This document shows, piece by piece, positions 8,063-15,709 of a stretch of DNA of 64,000 bases. Origin of the DNA: CAZPDM01 sp964585305. Its GTDB lineage: Bacteria; Planctomycetota; Uabimicrobiia; Uabimicrobiales; JABWCH01. Location of the stretch: positions 1 through 64,000 of the forward strand of contig CAZPDM010000001.1 in assembly GCA_964585305.1 (NCBI GenBank), written 5' to 3'. The translations under genes and the position numbers were made by a program. The number at the start of each line of letters is the position of its first letter. Positions within the stretch are counted from its first letter, which is position 1. Below the pieces are notes generated by a model, which worked only from the letters and a program-made list of their open reading frames with translations, was not told the origin of the DNA and did no database searches.

Positions 8063-9163
8063 ATCGGCTGGATCATAGACTGTAACAATAGTGCCTGGTT
8101 TTGCTTTCAGAATTCCATTCATTAAGGCTTGCCAGGATATTTTGTGGTGGAAACGTACTAAAGCATAACCATACTTTTCTGTGATTATTTGCTCTCTTCG
8201 TGTTTCCTCGGCTTGGTCATAGTAGCGATGAGAGTAGCCGTTGCATTCTAAGACCAGCATGAATTTTTCTATAAAGAAGTCAACACGATATTGCTCTATT
8301 GGATAATTGTGTTGTATTCCAATATCTTTAAATACACGAGATAAATCATTATGCCATTGGATTTCATCTTTGGCTTCTATATTGGCAAAGCCAGCAATAT
8401 TGCCAAACATTTTCTTTTTAATGTCTATGCCAATAGAGGTATCCATCCCAATAGCTATTTTAGCTACATCTTCGAGTTTGTAGCCATGTAACTGAGGTGC
8501 TTTAAGGCCAATAGCTTTGATAGTAGCTCGATCTAAGGAAATTGGCTTAATATCTTTAGTATGTTTGTGAAGGAAATAGGTTAAGGTGCTTTCAGGTACT
8601 TGGAGGAAAGCTGCAATGTCTTTTTTGATTGCGATTTCATTGGGAGCAGAACAAAAAAATCCTAATTCTTTGATGATGCTGACAACATCTATGTAATTCT
8701 TTTGTGCTGTCTTTTGGATATTTGGCACAAATCCACAGGCCTCTTTGATAGCAGCTTCAAGAGCAGTGCGAACAAGAGACGACTGTAAAATAACACATCT
8801 TTCTCCAATGTGCATTTGATTCTTTTGCAATATATGATGAGCCAAAGCTAAAGCATAAGCCCGTATTAAAGATTCAATGGTAAGACTATTATAAACTTCA
8901 ATATATCTGCCTTTATATGGGCTGTTTTCTGCTACAACTTTTGATGAAGTAGTCTTAATGCTCAAACCCTTATCAATGAAAGGATCTAGCGTTTTTGGAA
9001 GCCCAGTAGTCTTAATGCGGTTTAAAGCCATTTGGTTGATGTTGAGTAGTTTTGCTGTAGCATTTTCACTTAATACTGCCGTGCCATCATCTAATACATA
9101 TCCATCACACGTAACATTAGGTATAATTTGTACTTGGCCATAATAAATTGCTTTTTTTCCCAT
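8027..9163 (-). CDS. Vsr/DUF559-type endonuclease with DNA-binding-like N-terminus
   Basis: A 378-residue protein. Residues 1-85 form a compact domain with a variable helix-turn-helix-like section (TAKLLNINQMALNRI, about 34-50); residues 85-240 are mostly helical. The C-terminal ~100 residues fit the Vsr/DUF559 branch of the PD-(D/E)XK nuclease fold: QYRVDFFIE supplies the aspartate, LVLECNGYSH the E-x-N segment, followed by TRREQIITEKYGY and a strand with ALVRFHH. This suggests a DNA nickase or restriction-type nuclease. The N-terminal part resembles phage antirepressor-like domains, but I cannot name it firmly. The start is well placed after AGAGGAATT. The same leader and N-terminus are repeated in the truncated copy at 7648-7926, and the last 11 codons recur as remnants at 9270, 10631 and 12668. 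It is the only intact member of the repeated family in the window. Confidence 0.7.
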   Translation of the reverse strand: MGKKAIYYGQVQIIPNVTCDGYVLDDGTAVLSENATAKLLNINQMALNRIKTTGLPKTLDPFIDKGLSIKTTSSKVVAENSPYKGRYIEVYNSLTIESLIRAYALALAHHILQKNQMHIGERCVILQSSLVRTALEAAIKEACGFVPNIQKTAQKNYIDVVSIIKELGFFCSAPNEIAIKKDIAAFLQVPESTLTYFLHKHTKDIKPISLDRATIKAIGLKAPQLHGYKLEDVAKIAIGMDTSIGIDIKKKMFGNIAGFANIEAKDEIQWHNDLSRVFKDIGIQHNYPIEQYRVDFFIEKFMLVLECNGYSHRYYDQAEETRREQIITEKYGYALVRFHHKISWQALMNGILKAKPGTIVTVYDPADNVLTHKIYEVY

Positions 9164-9299
9164 AATTTAATTCCTCTGAAAATAGATTTCCTCTGGTTAA
9201 AAATAAATAAGCAGGCCGGCCAGAGGAACCGGCTTTTCGGGGTCGACACCCTAGCATAATTATTTAGTATACTTCATAAATCTTATGCGTCAACACATT
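8914..9299. repeat. 386 bp leader/N-terminus repeat B, copy 2
   Basis: This is the partner of 7677-8062, of equal length. It contains the N-terminal codons and leader of the intact endonuclease gene and, at its right end (about 9267-9299), the terminal codons of a further family gene whose body is gone. What follows instead is repeat A copy 2 and the mrr gene. Confidence 0.88.
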
Positions 9300-9349
9300 T
9301 ATTTTTTATAGATAAATTGATAAATTACCGACATTATGCAAGTTCAAAA

Positions 9350-9558
9350 AAAATAAAAACACCTTAACTAAGAAGGTGTTTTTATTTTTTTTCTCAATTT
9401 GAGAAAATTAGTTTGTGATGGACGAATGCGTAGCTAGGGAAGCACCAACAAAGTTGATGCGATCTGCTTATGCTCGATAACCTAACTACAACGGCCCATC
9501 ATTACTAATGATACATTGAATACAGATTTTTGTCAAGAAAAAATTGAAAAAATATGAT
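9350..9558. repeat. Structured ~209 bp repeat A, copy 2
   Basis: About 90% identical to 5440-5648 and in the same orientation. The arms TGATGG/CCATCA, TAGCTAGG/CCTAACTA and GCACCAAC/GTTGATGC are all kept. Differences cluster in an apparent loop (GATCTGCTTATGCTCG here). The two copies form direct repeats 3.9 kb apart, flanking five ORFs. Confidence 0.75.
9355..9383. terminator. Terminator downstream of mrr (repeat A copy 2)
   Basis: The same AAAAACACCTT/AAGGTGTTTTT hairpin as at 5445, followed by a T-rich run. Read on the minus strand it can end mrr transcription, because the left side is also A-rich. Confidence 0.75.
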
Positions 9559-9602
9559 TTGGTGTTTGATGTAGTTAACACAATTCGCTATTTATAAAAT
9601 TA

Positions 9603-10529
9603 TTAGCAGCTTTCTTCAAAATAATCGCTATCAATTTTCTTGACCGGATACAGTGAAACTGTGGAAACTCCTACATCATGCTCAATCATCAAGCCGGTAA
9701 GTTGCTCACCGTCAATTAAAACGATCTTGCTTCCAATCTGGGATACATAATTTCGAGCATCATCCGTAAATCTGGACGTAGTAATAAAGATTCCTTTATT
9801 TGCTCTTTGGGCCTGAAGTGCTCCTGCAAACTGCATAACATCGGGACGGCCTACCGGATTATTATCCCAACGCTTTGCCTGAATATAAACAACATCAAGG
9901 CCAAGCTTATCTTCTTTTATGATTCCATCTATTCCACCATCACCACTTCGACCTATTGCCTTGCCAGCATCAGCACGAGAGCCTCCATACCCCATTTTGA
10001 CAAGCAGTTCCACAACAACCCGTTCAAAAAAGGCCGGTGATGTCTTTTTTAGTCGGGAGAGTAATTCATCGGATAGTTCATCTCGGAGGTTTTCATACGC
10101 AGCTTCTAATGCTTCTGATGGAGTTGCAATTGAACCATCGTATGTTTTTTTAGAGTCATTAGTGTTATTGGTTCTTGTTCCCTTGAGCTTCTTAAATTCA
10201 ACAAATTCTGGGTACTGATTAAGAAGTTTTACATTTATGAACTTAGGTTGCTTCTTAAGGAGATCTTTTCCACGATCGGTAATCCTATAGAATCCCCTGC
10301 GAGTTACTTCAAGTAACCTGGCCTTTTTCATGTAAGTCGAAGCCCAACCAACACGGTTAAAGAATGTGGATTGTATTCCGCTTGGAAGCATCTCCTTTAA
10401 GTCTTCTTCGGTAAGGCTAAATTCTTTTGCCAAAGCTTCCACAGCCTCGCTGGTCGATGTTTCGGTTTCCTTTTGTGCCGCAAATTGAAGAAGCGGCAAC
10501 ATAACGCTTTGATAATCTGGAACAGGCAT
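9603..10529 (-). CDS. mrr: Mrr-type type IV restriction endonuclease
   Basis: A 308-residue Mrr family protein, close to the ~304 residues of the E. coli enzyme. The N-terminal ~100 residues form the winged-helix Mrr_N domain. The C-terminal nuclease domain carries FERVVVELLVKMGYGG, GDGGIDGII with the catalytic aspartate, and VYIQAKRW with the Q-A-K triad. Family members cut DNA bearing modified bases. The start ATG follows GAGGGAAATAA at good spacing. It is flanked on the left by repeat A copy 2 and on the right by a strong palindrome and a 3'-end remnant of the repeated endonuclease family, so it looks like an inserted cassette. An Mrr enzyme next to a DNA methylase operon must tolerate the host's methylation pattern. 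Confidence 0.92.
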   Translation of the reverse strand: MPVPDYQSVMLPLLQFAAQKETETSTSEAVEALAKEFSLTEEDLKEMLPSGIQSTFFNRVGWASTYMKKARLLEVTRRGFYRITDRGKDLLKKQPKFINVKLLNQYPEFVEFKKLKGTRTNNTNDSKKTYDGSIATPSEALEAAYENLRDELSDELLSRLKKTSPAFFERVVVELLVKMGYGGSRADAGKAIGRSGDGGIDGIIKEDKLGLDVVYIQAKRWDNNPVGRPDVMQFAGALQAQRANKGIFITTSRFTDDARNYVSQIGSKIVLIDGEQLTGLMIEHDVGVSTVSLYPVKKIDSDYFEESC

Positions 10530-10573
10530 TTATTTCCCTCATTATGTATTGATGATTCTGTTGACCCAATTTC

Positions 10574-10603
10574 GACCATTTCCTTAAAATTAAGGAAATG
10601 GTC
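10574..10603. repeat. 14-bp inverted repeat with 2-base loop upstream of mrr
   Basis: GACCATTTCCTTAA is followed by AA and its exact complement. It lies 45-75 bases upstream of the mrr start codon and could be an operator for mrr or a terminator-like stem for transcription from the right. Confidence 0.75.
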
Positions 10604-10611
10604 ATTTAACT

Positions 10612-10662
10612 CCCTAGCATAATTATTTAGTATACTTCATAAATCTTATGCGTCAACACATT
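10612..10662. repeat. 3'-end remnant of the endonuclease family (copy 3)
   Basis: CCCTAGCATAATTATTTAG followed by the HKIYEVY codons matches 8012-8062 and 9249-9299. No coding body follows on the right. It marks a site where another family gene once ended. Confidence 0.85.
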
Positions 10663-10730
10663 TATTTGGGATGCCCTCTCTACTCTTTAGTTCACGATCA
10701 TGCCGCCGCATTTCAAAGCCTCCAAATGCC

Positions 10731-10764
10731 ATTTAAATTTCCTCAAATTCAAGGAAATTTAAAT
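10731..10764. repeat. 13-bp inverted repeat
   Basis: ATTTAAATTTCCT and its complement enclose an eight-base loop. There is no following T-run. It has the same CCT/AGG style as the other palindromes of the island. Confidence 0.7.
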
Positions 10765-10932
10765 TTGGGTTGTTTATCAAATCTTATGCTTTTGATATAG
10801 CATGAAGCCTACTTAAAACTCTATGCTTCTTGTGCATAGCTTTTGGACCATAAATTCTCTATCAAATGCTCAGTTTGTTGGCAAGTTAGCGCATAAACTA
10901 TGCGAGGTTTTTATGCTAAATTTGCAAATGGT

Positions 10933-10960
10933 AACAACTCCTCAACTTTGAGGAGTTGTT
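10933..10960. terminator. Hairpin downstream of the DUF2971 gene
   Basis: AACAACTCCTCA pairs with its complement around a four-base loop. It lies about 70 bases past the stop of the minus-strand DUF2971 gene. A long U-run is lacking, so it may be an attenuated terminator. Confidence 0.5.
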
Positions 10961-11031
10961 TAGCTAACTATTTATATTTTGTAATTTACGAAATTTGTGC
11001 AACGAATTATTTTGTAAAATATTTTCATGCG

Positions 11032-11853
11032 TTAAATTAATTCCTTTAAACTTATTCTTTTAATAAATGAATCGTGTTTAATATTTAGGAAATGTTCTCT
11101 TAATTTCTTTTCATCGTCAGCACTCGAATTCCAACCAACTAAAATCCGGCTAATCCTACTTTCTTCAATTTTATGGATATGAAATCTTATATTATTACTA
11201 TTGACTTCTTCGCAATCACACAAGGCCATTACAACTCTATGCTCTTTTTCATAACTCCAATCATTTAGTTTTGAGAAAAACATGTTAACATGAGAATCAG
11301 GAATAAAACTCATGCCTTTTCTTTTATCTGAATAGGTTACTCTTTTCAATTCATTTAAAATTCCTGTATCATCACCAAGAAACGACTTTTCTAAATTTTC
11401 AAATTCAACGACAAAACCTTTTGCATTATTTGCATAGTGTGCCCACATTGGAAAAGAATCAAAACGCTCTGAAACACATAATATACCCGTTTGTTCAATC
11501 ATAATTTTTGACGTAATTTTGAGAAGATTCTCAAGTAAAGGTAGCTGATCATAAAAATTTGATCTCAAAATTGTCATTGCCTGTTCTTTTGTTTTGGGAA
11601 TAGATACAGCTAATTGCATCGGGGCTAATTTTTTAAGTAATTTTTCTTGTTTTAATAACCAGTTAAAATCATCATCTGAATAGCCTGTTTTTTTCAGTTG
11701 TTCACATGAACACTTAACCTCGTCAATATCAACGACAGGAAATAATTCGGATGGATCATTCAAAGTAGGGATCGGTGAAAATTTTAATTTTCCGTGCGCA
11801 ACATTAATACAAGAATCTAAATTTGGTAAATATTTATAATAGTAACTGCTCAT
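11032..11853 (-). CDS. DUF2971 family protein
   Basis: A 273-residue cytosolic protein of the DUF2971 family. Family features are visible: YKYLPNLDSCINVAHGKLKFSP and TLNDPSELF near the start, then ILCVSERFDSFPMWAHYAN and FVVEFE in the middle, and WSYEKEHRVV later. The function is unknown; such genes are frequent in variable islands and near restriction or toxin genes. The ATG at 11853 follows AGAAGGAATATT at ideal spacing. An in-frame start at 11883 exists, but it lies in the remnant of the repeated N-terminal block and lacks a ribosome site. The gene thus begins exactly where a family remnant ends. Confidence 0.8.
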   Translation of the reverse strand: MSSYYYKYLPNLDSCINVAHGKLKFSPIPTLNDPSELFPVVDIDEVKCSCEQLKKTGYSDDDFNWLLKQEKLLKKLAPMQLAVSIPKTKEQAMTILRSNFYDQLPLLENLLKITSKIMIEQTGILCVSERFDSFPMWAHYANNAKGFVVEFENLEKSFLGDDTGILNELKRVTYSDKRKGMSFIPDSHVNMFFSKLNDWSYEKEHRVVMALCDCEEVNSNNIRFHIHKIEESRISRILVGWNSSADDEKKLREHFLNIKHDSFIKRISLKELI

Positions 11854-11879
11854 AATATTCCTTCTAGTAACTACCATGT

Positions 11880-11961
11880 TCAACCCCTTATCAATAAAGG
11901 GTTATAAATGTTTTAGAGGCCAGTTAACTGACATGTTATTTAATGATTGACGGGACATTCC
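11880..11961 (-). pseudogene. Internal fragment of the repeated N-terminal block
   Basis: These 82 bases match 7725-7806 in the truncated family gene, including its variable helix-turn-helix-like codons. They match copy 1, not the intact gene. The fragment has lost the real start of the family gene, which is replaced by DUF6998 copy 2. Its codons supply the new C-terminus (ECPVNH) of that protein. Confidence 0.8.
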
Positions 11962-12503
11962 TGTTTGTTCCCAAACATTGAAAGCAATTTTAGTTGACGG
12001 TTGTCAAGCTTTATAAAACCACATTGTGTACTAGGAAATATCTCAGCGTTGTCCCAATATTGCCGAGCAACGCTTGTTGAAACGCCTATCTTGTGTCCTT
12101 TGGATTCCAGAGAAGAGATTAGCAGTTGCGCATCAAAGAGGAAGACTGATTCAATTATCCAGAGCCGCTCATCACCTCTCGAAGATGTCGCAGATGAGAT
12201 AGGACCAGCAAGTACTAGATAGTAATTCGGAATTGCGTCAGGTCTAATGTCAAGAACTCCCTCACGCTTTGCGTACCATTTGATGTTCACTGTTTTACCT
12301 ACAAGAGTCCCTGACCTAAAACGCCCATCAAAACCTTTGTTCGCTGCTGATTCCTCCAAGACAATATCAAATATCTCTGACGCTATATATTCACCAAGGT
12401 GACCAATTTGCGCTGGGCGACCAATTATCTCAGTAATTTTCTTTGCGATACTATTTCTCTTCCTAATCAAATTTGCCAATTCTGTAAGATTTTGTTGCGA
12501 CAT
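11940..12503 (-). CDS. DUF6998-type protein, copy 2
   Basis: A 187-residue protein identical to the one at 5923-6471 over the first 181 residues. The last six residues (ECPVNH) come from the adjoining family fragment instead of the unique sequence at copy 1. The family motifs GHLGEYIAS, GFDGRF and VNIKWYAK are all present. No established function is known to me. The right edge of the duplication, 41 bases upstream of the start, abuts the interspersed inverted-repeat element at 12548. Retention of an identical intact reading frame in two places suggests recent movement or ongoing gene conversion. Confidence 0.75.
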   Translation of the reverse strand: MSQQNLTELANLIRKRNSIAKKITEIIGRPAQIGHLGEYIASEIFDIVLEESAANKGFDGRFRSGTLVGKTVNIKWYAKREGVLDIRPDAIPNYYLVLAGPISSATSSRGDERLWIIESVFLFDAQLLISSLESKGHKIGVSTSVARQYWDNAEIFPSTQCGFIKLDNRQLKLLSMFGNKQECPVNH

Positions 12504-12544
12504 TGGGATTCTTTCTTATAACAGACAGTTACAAATAATCGCAG
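11959..12544. repeat. 587 bp direct duplication, copy 2
   Basis: The partner of 5927-6513. The left junction falls inside a family fragment and the right junction directly against the inverted-repeat element, so the two copies have quite different surroundings. Confidence 0.9.
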
Positions 12545-12547
12545 TCT

Positions 12548-12656
12548 GGTAGGAATTAACCCAGAATAGCCCGCCGCTTATAAATGATGGCTTTAACGAA
12601 AGAAAATTTGCAGCGGGTTAAATTCCTCACAGTTGGATGTCAAAAGACTTAGTTGA
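12548..12656. repeat. Interspersed inverted-repeat element, copy 1
   Basis: GGTAGGAATTAACCC on the left and GGGTTAAATTCCTCAC on the right are near-complementary ends about 50 bases apart, enclosing GCTTTAACGAAA and TTTGCAGCGG. A tail AGTTGGATGTCAAA...TAGTTG follows. The same plan recurs at 53783-53897 with different but still complementary arms. No coding frame is evident. It may be a miniature mobile element or a structured RNA. Confidence 0.75.
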
Positions 12657-12662
12657 CAGACC

Positions 12663-12703
12663 ATTTAGTATACTTCATAAATCTTATGAGTCAACACATT
12701 TAT
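12663..12703. repeat. 3'-end remnant of the endonuclease family (copy 4)
   Basis: TTTAGTATACTTCATAAATC and the following bases match the end of the intact gene at 8027 with one substitution (GAGTC for GCGTC). It marks the right-hand limit of the island, just before the acylphosphatase gene. Confidence 0.8.
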
Positions 12704-12725
12704 CTCGATTTTTAGATAATCAGAC

Positions 12726-13004
12726 TTACCACTCGAATTTAACTTTAAAATCTTGCAAATCTCCTATATATATTTGCTCTTCTATTTTTTGTTCGTTTAC
12801 TTCTGCTCCTGGTGGGCCTTCTTTTGACCATGCGATCATGCGTGCAACAGCGGAATCTTCACCTTCTGCAAGGATTTCTACATCTCCATTGTATAAATTT
12901 TTTACATAACCGTACACACCTATTTCTTCTGCATAATTTTTAGCACAATGTCTGTAGCCAACGCCTTGAACAATTCCACTGACTAAAATTTTAACTCTTC
13001 TCAT
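12726..13004 (-). CDS. acyP: Acylphosphatase
   Basis: A 92-residue acylphosphatase, the normal family length. It hydrolyses carboxyl-phosphate bonds of small acyl phosphates in the cytosol. The signature GIVQGVGYR with the phosphate-binding arginine is at residues 10-18, and the catalytic asparagine lies in VKNLYNGDVEI at about 35-45. The start ATG follows AAGGAAAATTTT. It is the first core gene to the right of the accessory island and is transcribed toward it. It diverges from the fadE gene, so the 180 bases between them hold both promoters. Confidence 0.95.
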   Translation of the reverse strand: MRRVKILVSGIVQGVGYRHCAKNYAEEIGVYGYVKNLYNGDVEILAEGEDSAVARMIAWSKEGPPGAEVNEQKIEEQIYIGDLQDFKVKFEW

Positions 13005-13100
13005 AAAATTTTCCTTTCTTAGTTTTTATCAAGGATTTTTGTTAATTTTTATAGCAAAATAAAAAAATAAATGAATATTTTAAATTTTTGTTGCATTTTT

Positions 13101-13130
13101 TTGACAAGCTGTGTTATATTTAAATTATAA
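13101..13130 (+). promoter_or_regulatory. Candidate sigma-70 promoter of fadE
   Basis: TTGACA at 13101-13106 is followed after 17-18 bases by ATTATA/TTATAA. ATAACGCAA after the -10 resembles half of the palindrome in the phasin promoter at 48437, hinting at shared control of lipid genes. Confidence 0.55.
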
Positions 13131-13186
13131 CGCAAGTAGTCAAAAAGTAACTATTTAAATGATAGATATTTAGGAAAGGGGAAAAA

Positions 13187-15637
13187 ATGGAAAAATTACT
13201 GGAAATTGCAAAATACCTTGCAGGATTGCATTGGTATTGCTGGGCAGGAACAATTGCTATTATTGTTACTGTGTTAGGATATTTTGGAAGTCCTTTTATT
13301 ATTTGGGCGATAGTAGCTGCTGTAATTTTAGGTATTTTTCAAGTTCAATCTTGGATTACCTGGGGAATTTTTCTTGTAATTGCAGCCATTGGAGCAATTC
13401 CTGTTTTGCGGCGGATTTTTGTTTCTTCCATTATATTAAAATTATTCCGAGCTTTGCAATTGGTTCCTAAAATTTCTGAAACAGAACGAACTGCTCTTGA
13501 AGCTGGAAATGTTTGGGCAGAAAAAGAATTGTTTTCTGGGAAACCTGATTTAAAAAAACTGGTAAAAGAAAAATATCCTACTTTAACACCAGAAGAACAA
13601 GCATATATAGATGGTCCTGTTGAAGAAATATGTGAAGCCGCTGATGATTGGAAGATTTGGAAAGAAAAAGATCTTCCTCCAAATGTCTGGGAACTTTTGA
13701 AAAAGCATCGCATTTTTGGAATGATCATTCCGAAAGAATATGGCGGACTAGAATTTTCTGCAACTGCACATGGGGAAATTGTTGCAAAGATGTCCTCTCG
13801 TTCTATTGCTCTTTGTGTAACAGCTATGGTGCCGAATTCTTTGGGTCCTGCTGAATTGCTTATTCATTATGGGACAAAAGCACAAAAAGATTATTATCTT
13901 CCTCGGTTAGCACGTGGTGAAGATATTCCTTGCTTTGCTTTGACTGAGCCTACTGCGGGTTCGGATGCTGGCTCTATCACATCTAATGGCGTTGTTTTTA
14001 AAAATAGCGATGGTAAATTATTCCTTCGCTTAAATTGGAATAAACGATATATTACTTTGGCTGCTGTTGCAACAGTCTTAGGGTTGGCATTTAAACTACG
14101 TGATCCGGAAAATTTATTAGGGAAGGGTGAAGAGCTAGGTATTACCTGTGCTTTAGTGTCTTCTAATACTCCTGGTGTAGTACTAGGCTATCGACATGAT
14201 CCTTTGGGTGTTCCTTTTTATAATTGCCCAACTCAAGGCCATGATGTTGTTGTTCCACTTGAAGATGCAGTTGTTGGTGGAATAAATGGCGTAGGACGGG
14301 GTTGGCAAATGTTGATGGAATGTCTAGCTGCTGGCCGTGGAATATCTCTCCCTGCTCAAGCTATTGGCGGTGCGAAATTGGCTTTGCGTTATGTCAGTGC
14401 ATACATTGGCGTTCGTAAGCAATTTGGCGTTAATATTGGAAAATTTGAAGGTATTATGGAACCTCTTTCTCATATTGCAGGTATGACATATCTTTTGGAT
14501 GCAGCACGTCGCTATACTCTTGGAGCAATTGATAGCGGAATGAAACCGCCTGTTGTAACTGCTATGATGAAGTATAATGCTACAGAAATCAGTCGAAAAA
14601 TATTTAATTATGCTATGGATATTGTTGGTGGTGCTGGAATTTCACGTGGTCCAAGGAATGTTTTGGCAAATACATATATGGGATTGCCAATTGGAATTAC
14701 TGTGGAAGGAGCAAATATTCTTACTCGTACACTTATTGTTTTTGGCCAAGGTGCATTGCGTGCGCATCCTTATGCGTTCCGTGAAGTTGCTGCGGTAGAA
14801 AAGAATAATTTGTGTGAATTCGATAAATATTTCTGGGGACATATTCGACATGTCTTGCGCAATTTCTTCCGTTCCATTGTGTTGAGTGCTACACGTGGGC
14901 ATGCTTTGTTATTTACTCCGGGCGATAAACATACTAAACGTTATTATCGCAAACTTTCCTGGTCCTCTGCCACTTTTGCCTGGATGGCCGATTTAGCGAT
15001 GGGTTCTCTTGGTGGTACATTAAAAATGCGTGAAATGATTACAGGAAGATTTGCAGACATTCTTTCCCATCTCTATTTTGCCACTGCTATTCTTTGCCGA
15101 TATGAAGCAGAAAAACGCCGCAAAGAAGATTTGCCATTTGTTCATTGGAGTTTGCAATATTGCTTTACCCAGATCCAAAATGGATTTGATCAACTTTTCC
15201 GAAATTTAAAAGTTCCGCTTATTGGATTTATTTTTAAAGGTCCAGTCGCTTGGTGGTCAAGATTCAATACCATTGCAAATTGGCCATCGGATCGCCTTCA
15301 AACCAAGATTGCAGAACTTGTACAAATTCCTGGAGAACAACGAGATCGTTTAACCCATAATATCTTTATATCAAAAGATGAAAATAACTTTAGTAATAAA
15401 CTTGAAAAAACTTTTGCTATGGCTGTTCAAGCTGCGAATATTGAAAAGAAAGTCAAACAAGCTGTACGTGCTAAACAGCTTGAAAAACAACCTGCGCCTG
15501 CCTTGTATGAACAAGCTTTAGCAAAGAACATCATTACCTCTGATGAAGCGGCTCTCTTATCCAACCTTGAAAAATCTGCCGTTGATATTGTTCAAGTTGA
15601 TAGTTTTACTCTCGAAGAATATAAGACAAATCCATAG
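13187..15637 (+). CDS. fadE: FadE-type acyl-CoA dehydrogenase, membrane-associated
   Basis: An 816-residue acyl-CoA dehydrogenase of the long FadE type (E. coli FadE is about 814). It catalyses the first, FAD-dependent step of fatty acid beta-oxidation. The N-terminal ~90 residues contain two or three hydrophobic segments, as in FadE. The central dehydrogenase core carries CFALTEPTAGSDAGS at about residue 244 and the KQFGVNIGKFEGI helix at about 412. The C-terminal extension of ~250 residues is typical of this family. The start is supported by AGGAAAGGGG. It stands alone between its promoter and a very strong terminator. A phasin-like gene at 48.5 kb may act in related carbon storage. Confidence 0.93.
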   Translation: MEKLLEIAKYLAGLHWYCWAGTIAIIVTVLGYFGSPFIIWAIVAAVILGIFQVQSWITWGIFLVIAAIGAIPVLRRIFVSSIILKLFRALQLVPKISETERTALEAGNVWAEKELFSGKPDLKKLVKEKYPTLTPEEQAYIDGPVEEICEAADDWKIWKEKDLPPNVWELLKKHRIFGMIIPKEYGGLEFSATAHGEIVAKMSSRSIALCVTAMVPNSLGPAELLIHYGTKAQKDYYLPRLARGEDIPCFALTEPTAGSDAGSITSNGVVFKNSDGKLFLRLNWNKRYITLAAVATVLGLAFKLRDPENLLGKGEELGITCALVSSNTPGVVLGYRHDPLGVPFYNCPTQGHDVVVPLEDAVVGGINGVGRGWQMLMECLAAGRGISLPAQAIGGAKLALRYVSAYIGVRKQFGVNIGKFEGIMEPLSHIAGMTYLLDAARRYTLGAIDSGMKPPVVTAMMKYNATEISRKIFNYAMDIVGGAGISRGPRNVLANTYMGLPIGITVEGANILTRTLIVFGQGALRAHPYAFREVAAVEKNNLCEFDKYFWGHIRHVLRNFFRSIVLSATRGHALLFTPGDKHTKRYYRKLSWSSATFAWMADLAMGSLGGTLKMREMITGRFADILSHLYFATAILCRYEAEKRRKEDLPFVHWSLQYCFTQIQNGFDQLFRNLKVPLIGFIFKGPVAWWSRFNTIANWPSDRLQTKIAELVQIPGEQRDRLTHNIFISKDENNFSNKLEKTFAMAVQAANIEKKVKQAVRAKQLEKQPAPALYEQALAKNIITSDEAALLSNLEKSAVDIVQVDSFTLEEYKTNP

Positions 15638-15643
15638 AAAAAA

Positions 15644-15707
15644 AATCTAACAAAAAAAACTTGCACTTAGCAGTTTATTCTAAGTGCAAGTTTTTTTTTG
15701 TTAGATT
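15644..15707. terminator. Strong bidirectional terminator between fadE and yeeE-like genes
   Basis: A 27-base stem with core CTTGCACTTAG/CTAAGTGCAAG, a nine-base loop, and A-runs and T-runs on each flank. It serves fadE on the plus strand and the sulfur-transport gene ending at 15710 on the minus strand. Confidence 0.93.
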
Positions 15708-15709
15708 CT

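Larger units (their letters stand above)
9164..9602. other. Intergenic region built from repeats
   Basis: There is no gene here. From left to right it holds the 5' leader of the endonuclease gene (9164-9256), a 3'-end remnant of a lost family copy (9257-9300), about 50 bases of unique sequence, and repeat A copy 2 with its terminator (9350-9558). The rest is the sequence just downstream of mrr. Confidence 0.8.
10530..11031. other. 502 bp intergenic region rich in hairpins
   Basis: There is no supportable gene. It contains three strong hairpins (10574-10603, 10731-10764, 10933-10960), the family 3'-end remnant at 10612-10662, and short complementary pairs such as CTATGC/GCATAG near 10832. It separates mrr from the DUF2971 gene on the same strand. 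A non-coding RNA is possible but unproven. Confidence 0.6.
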
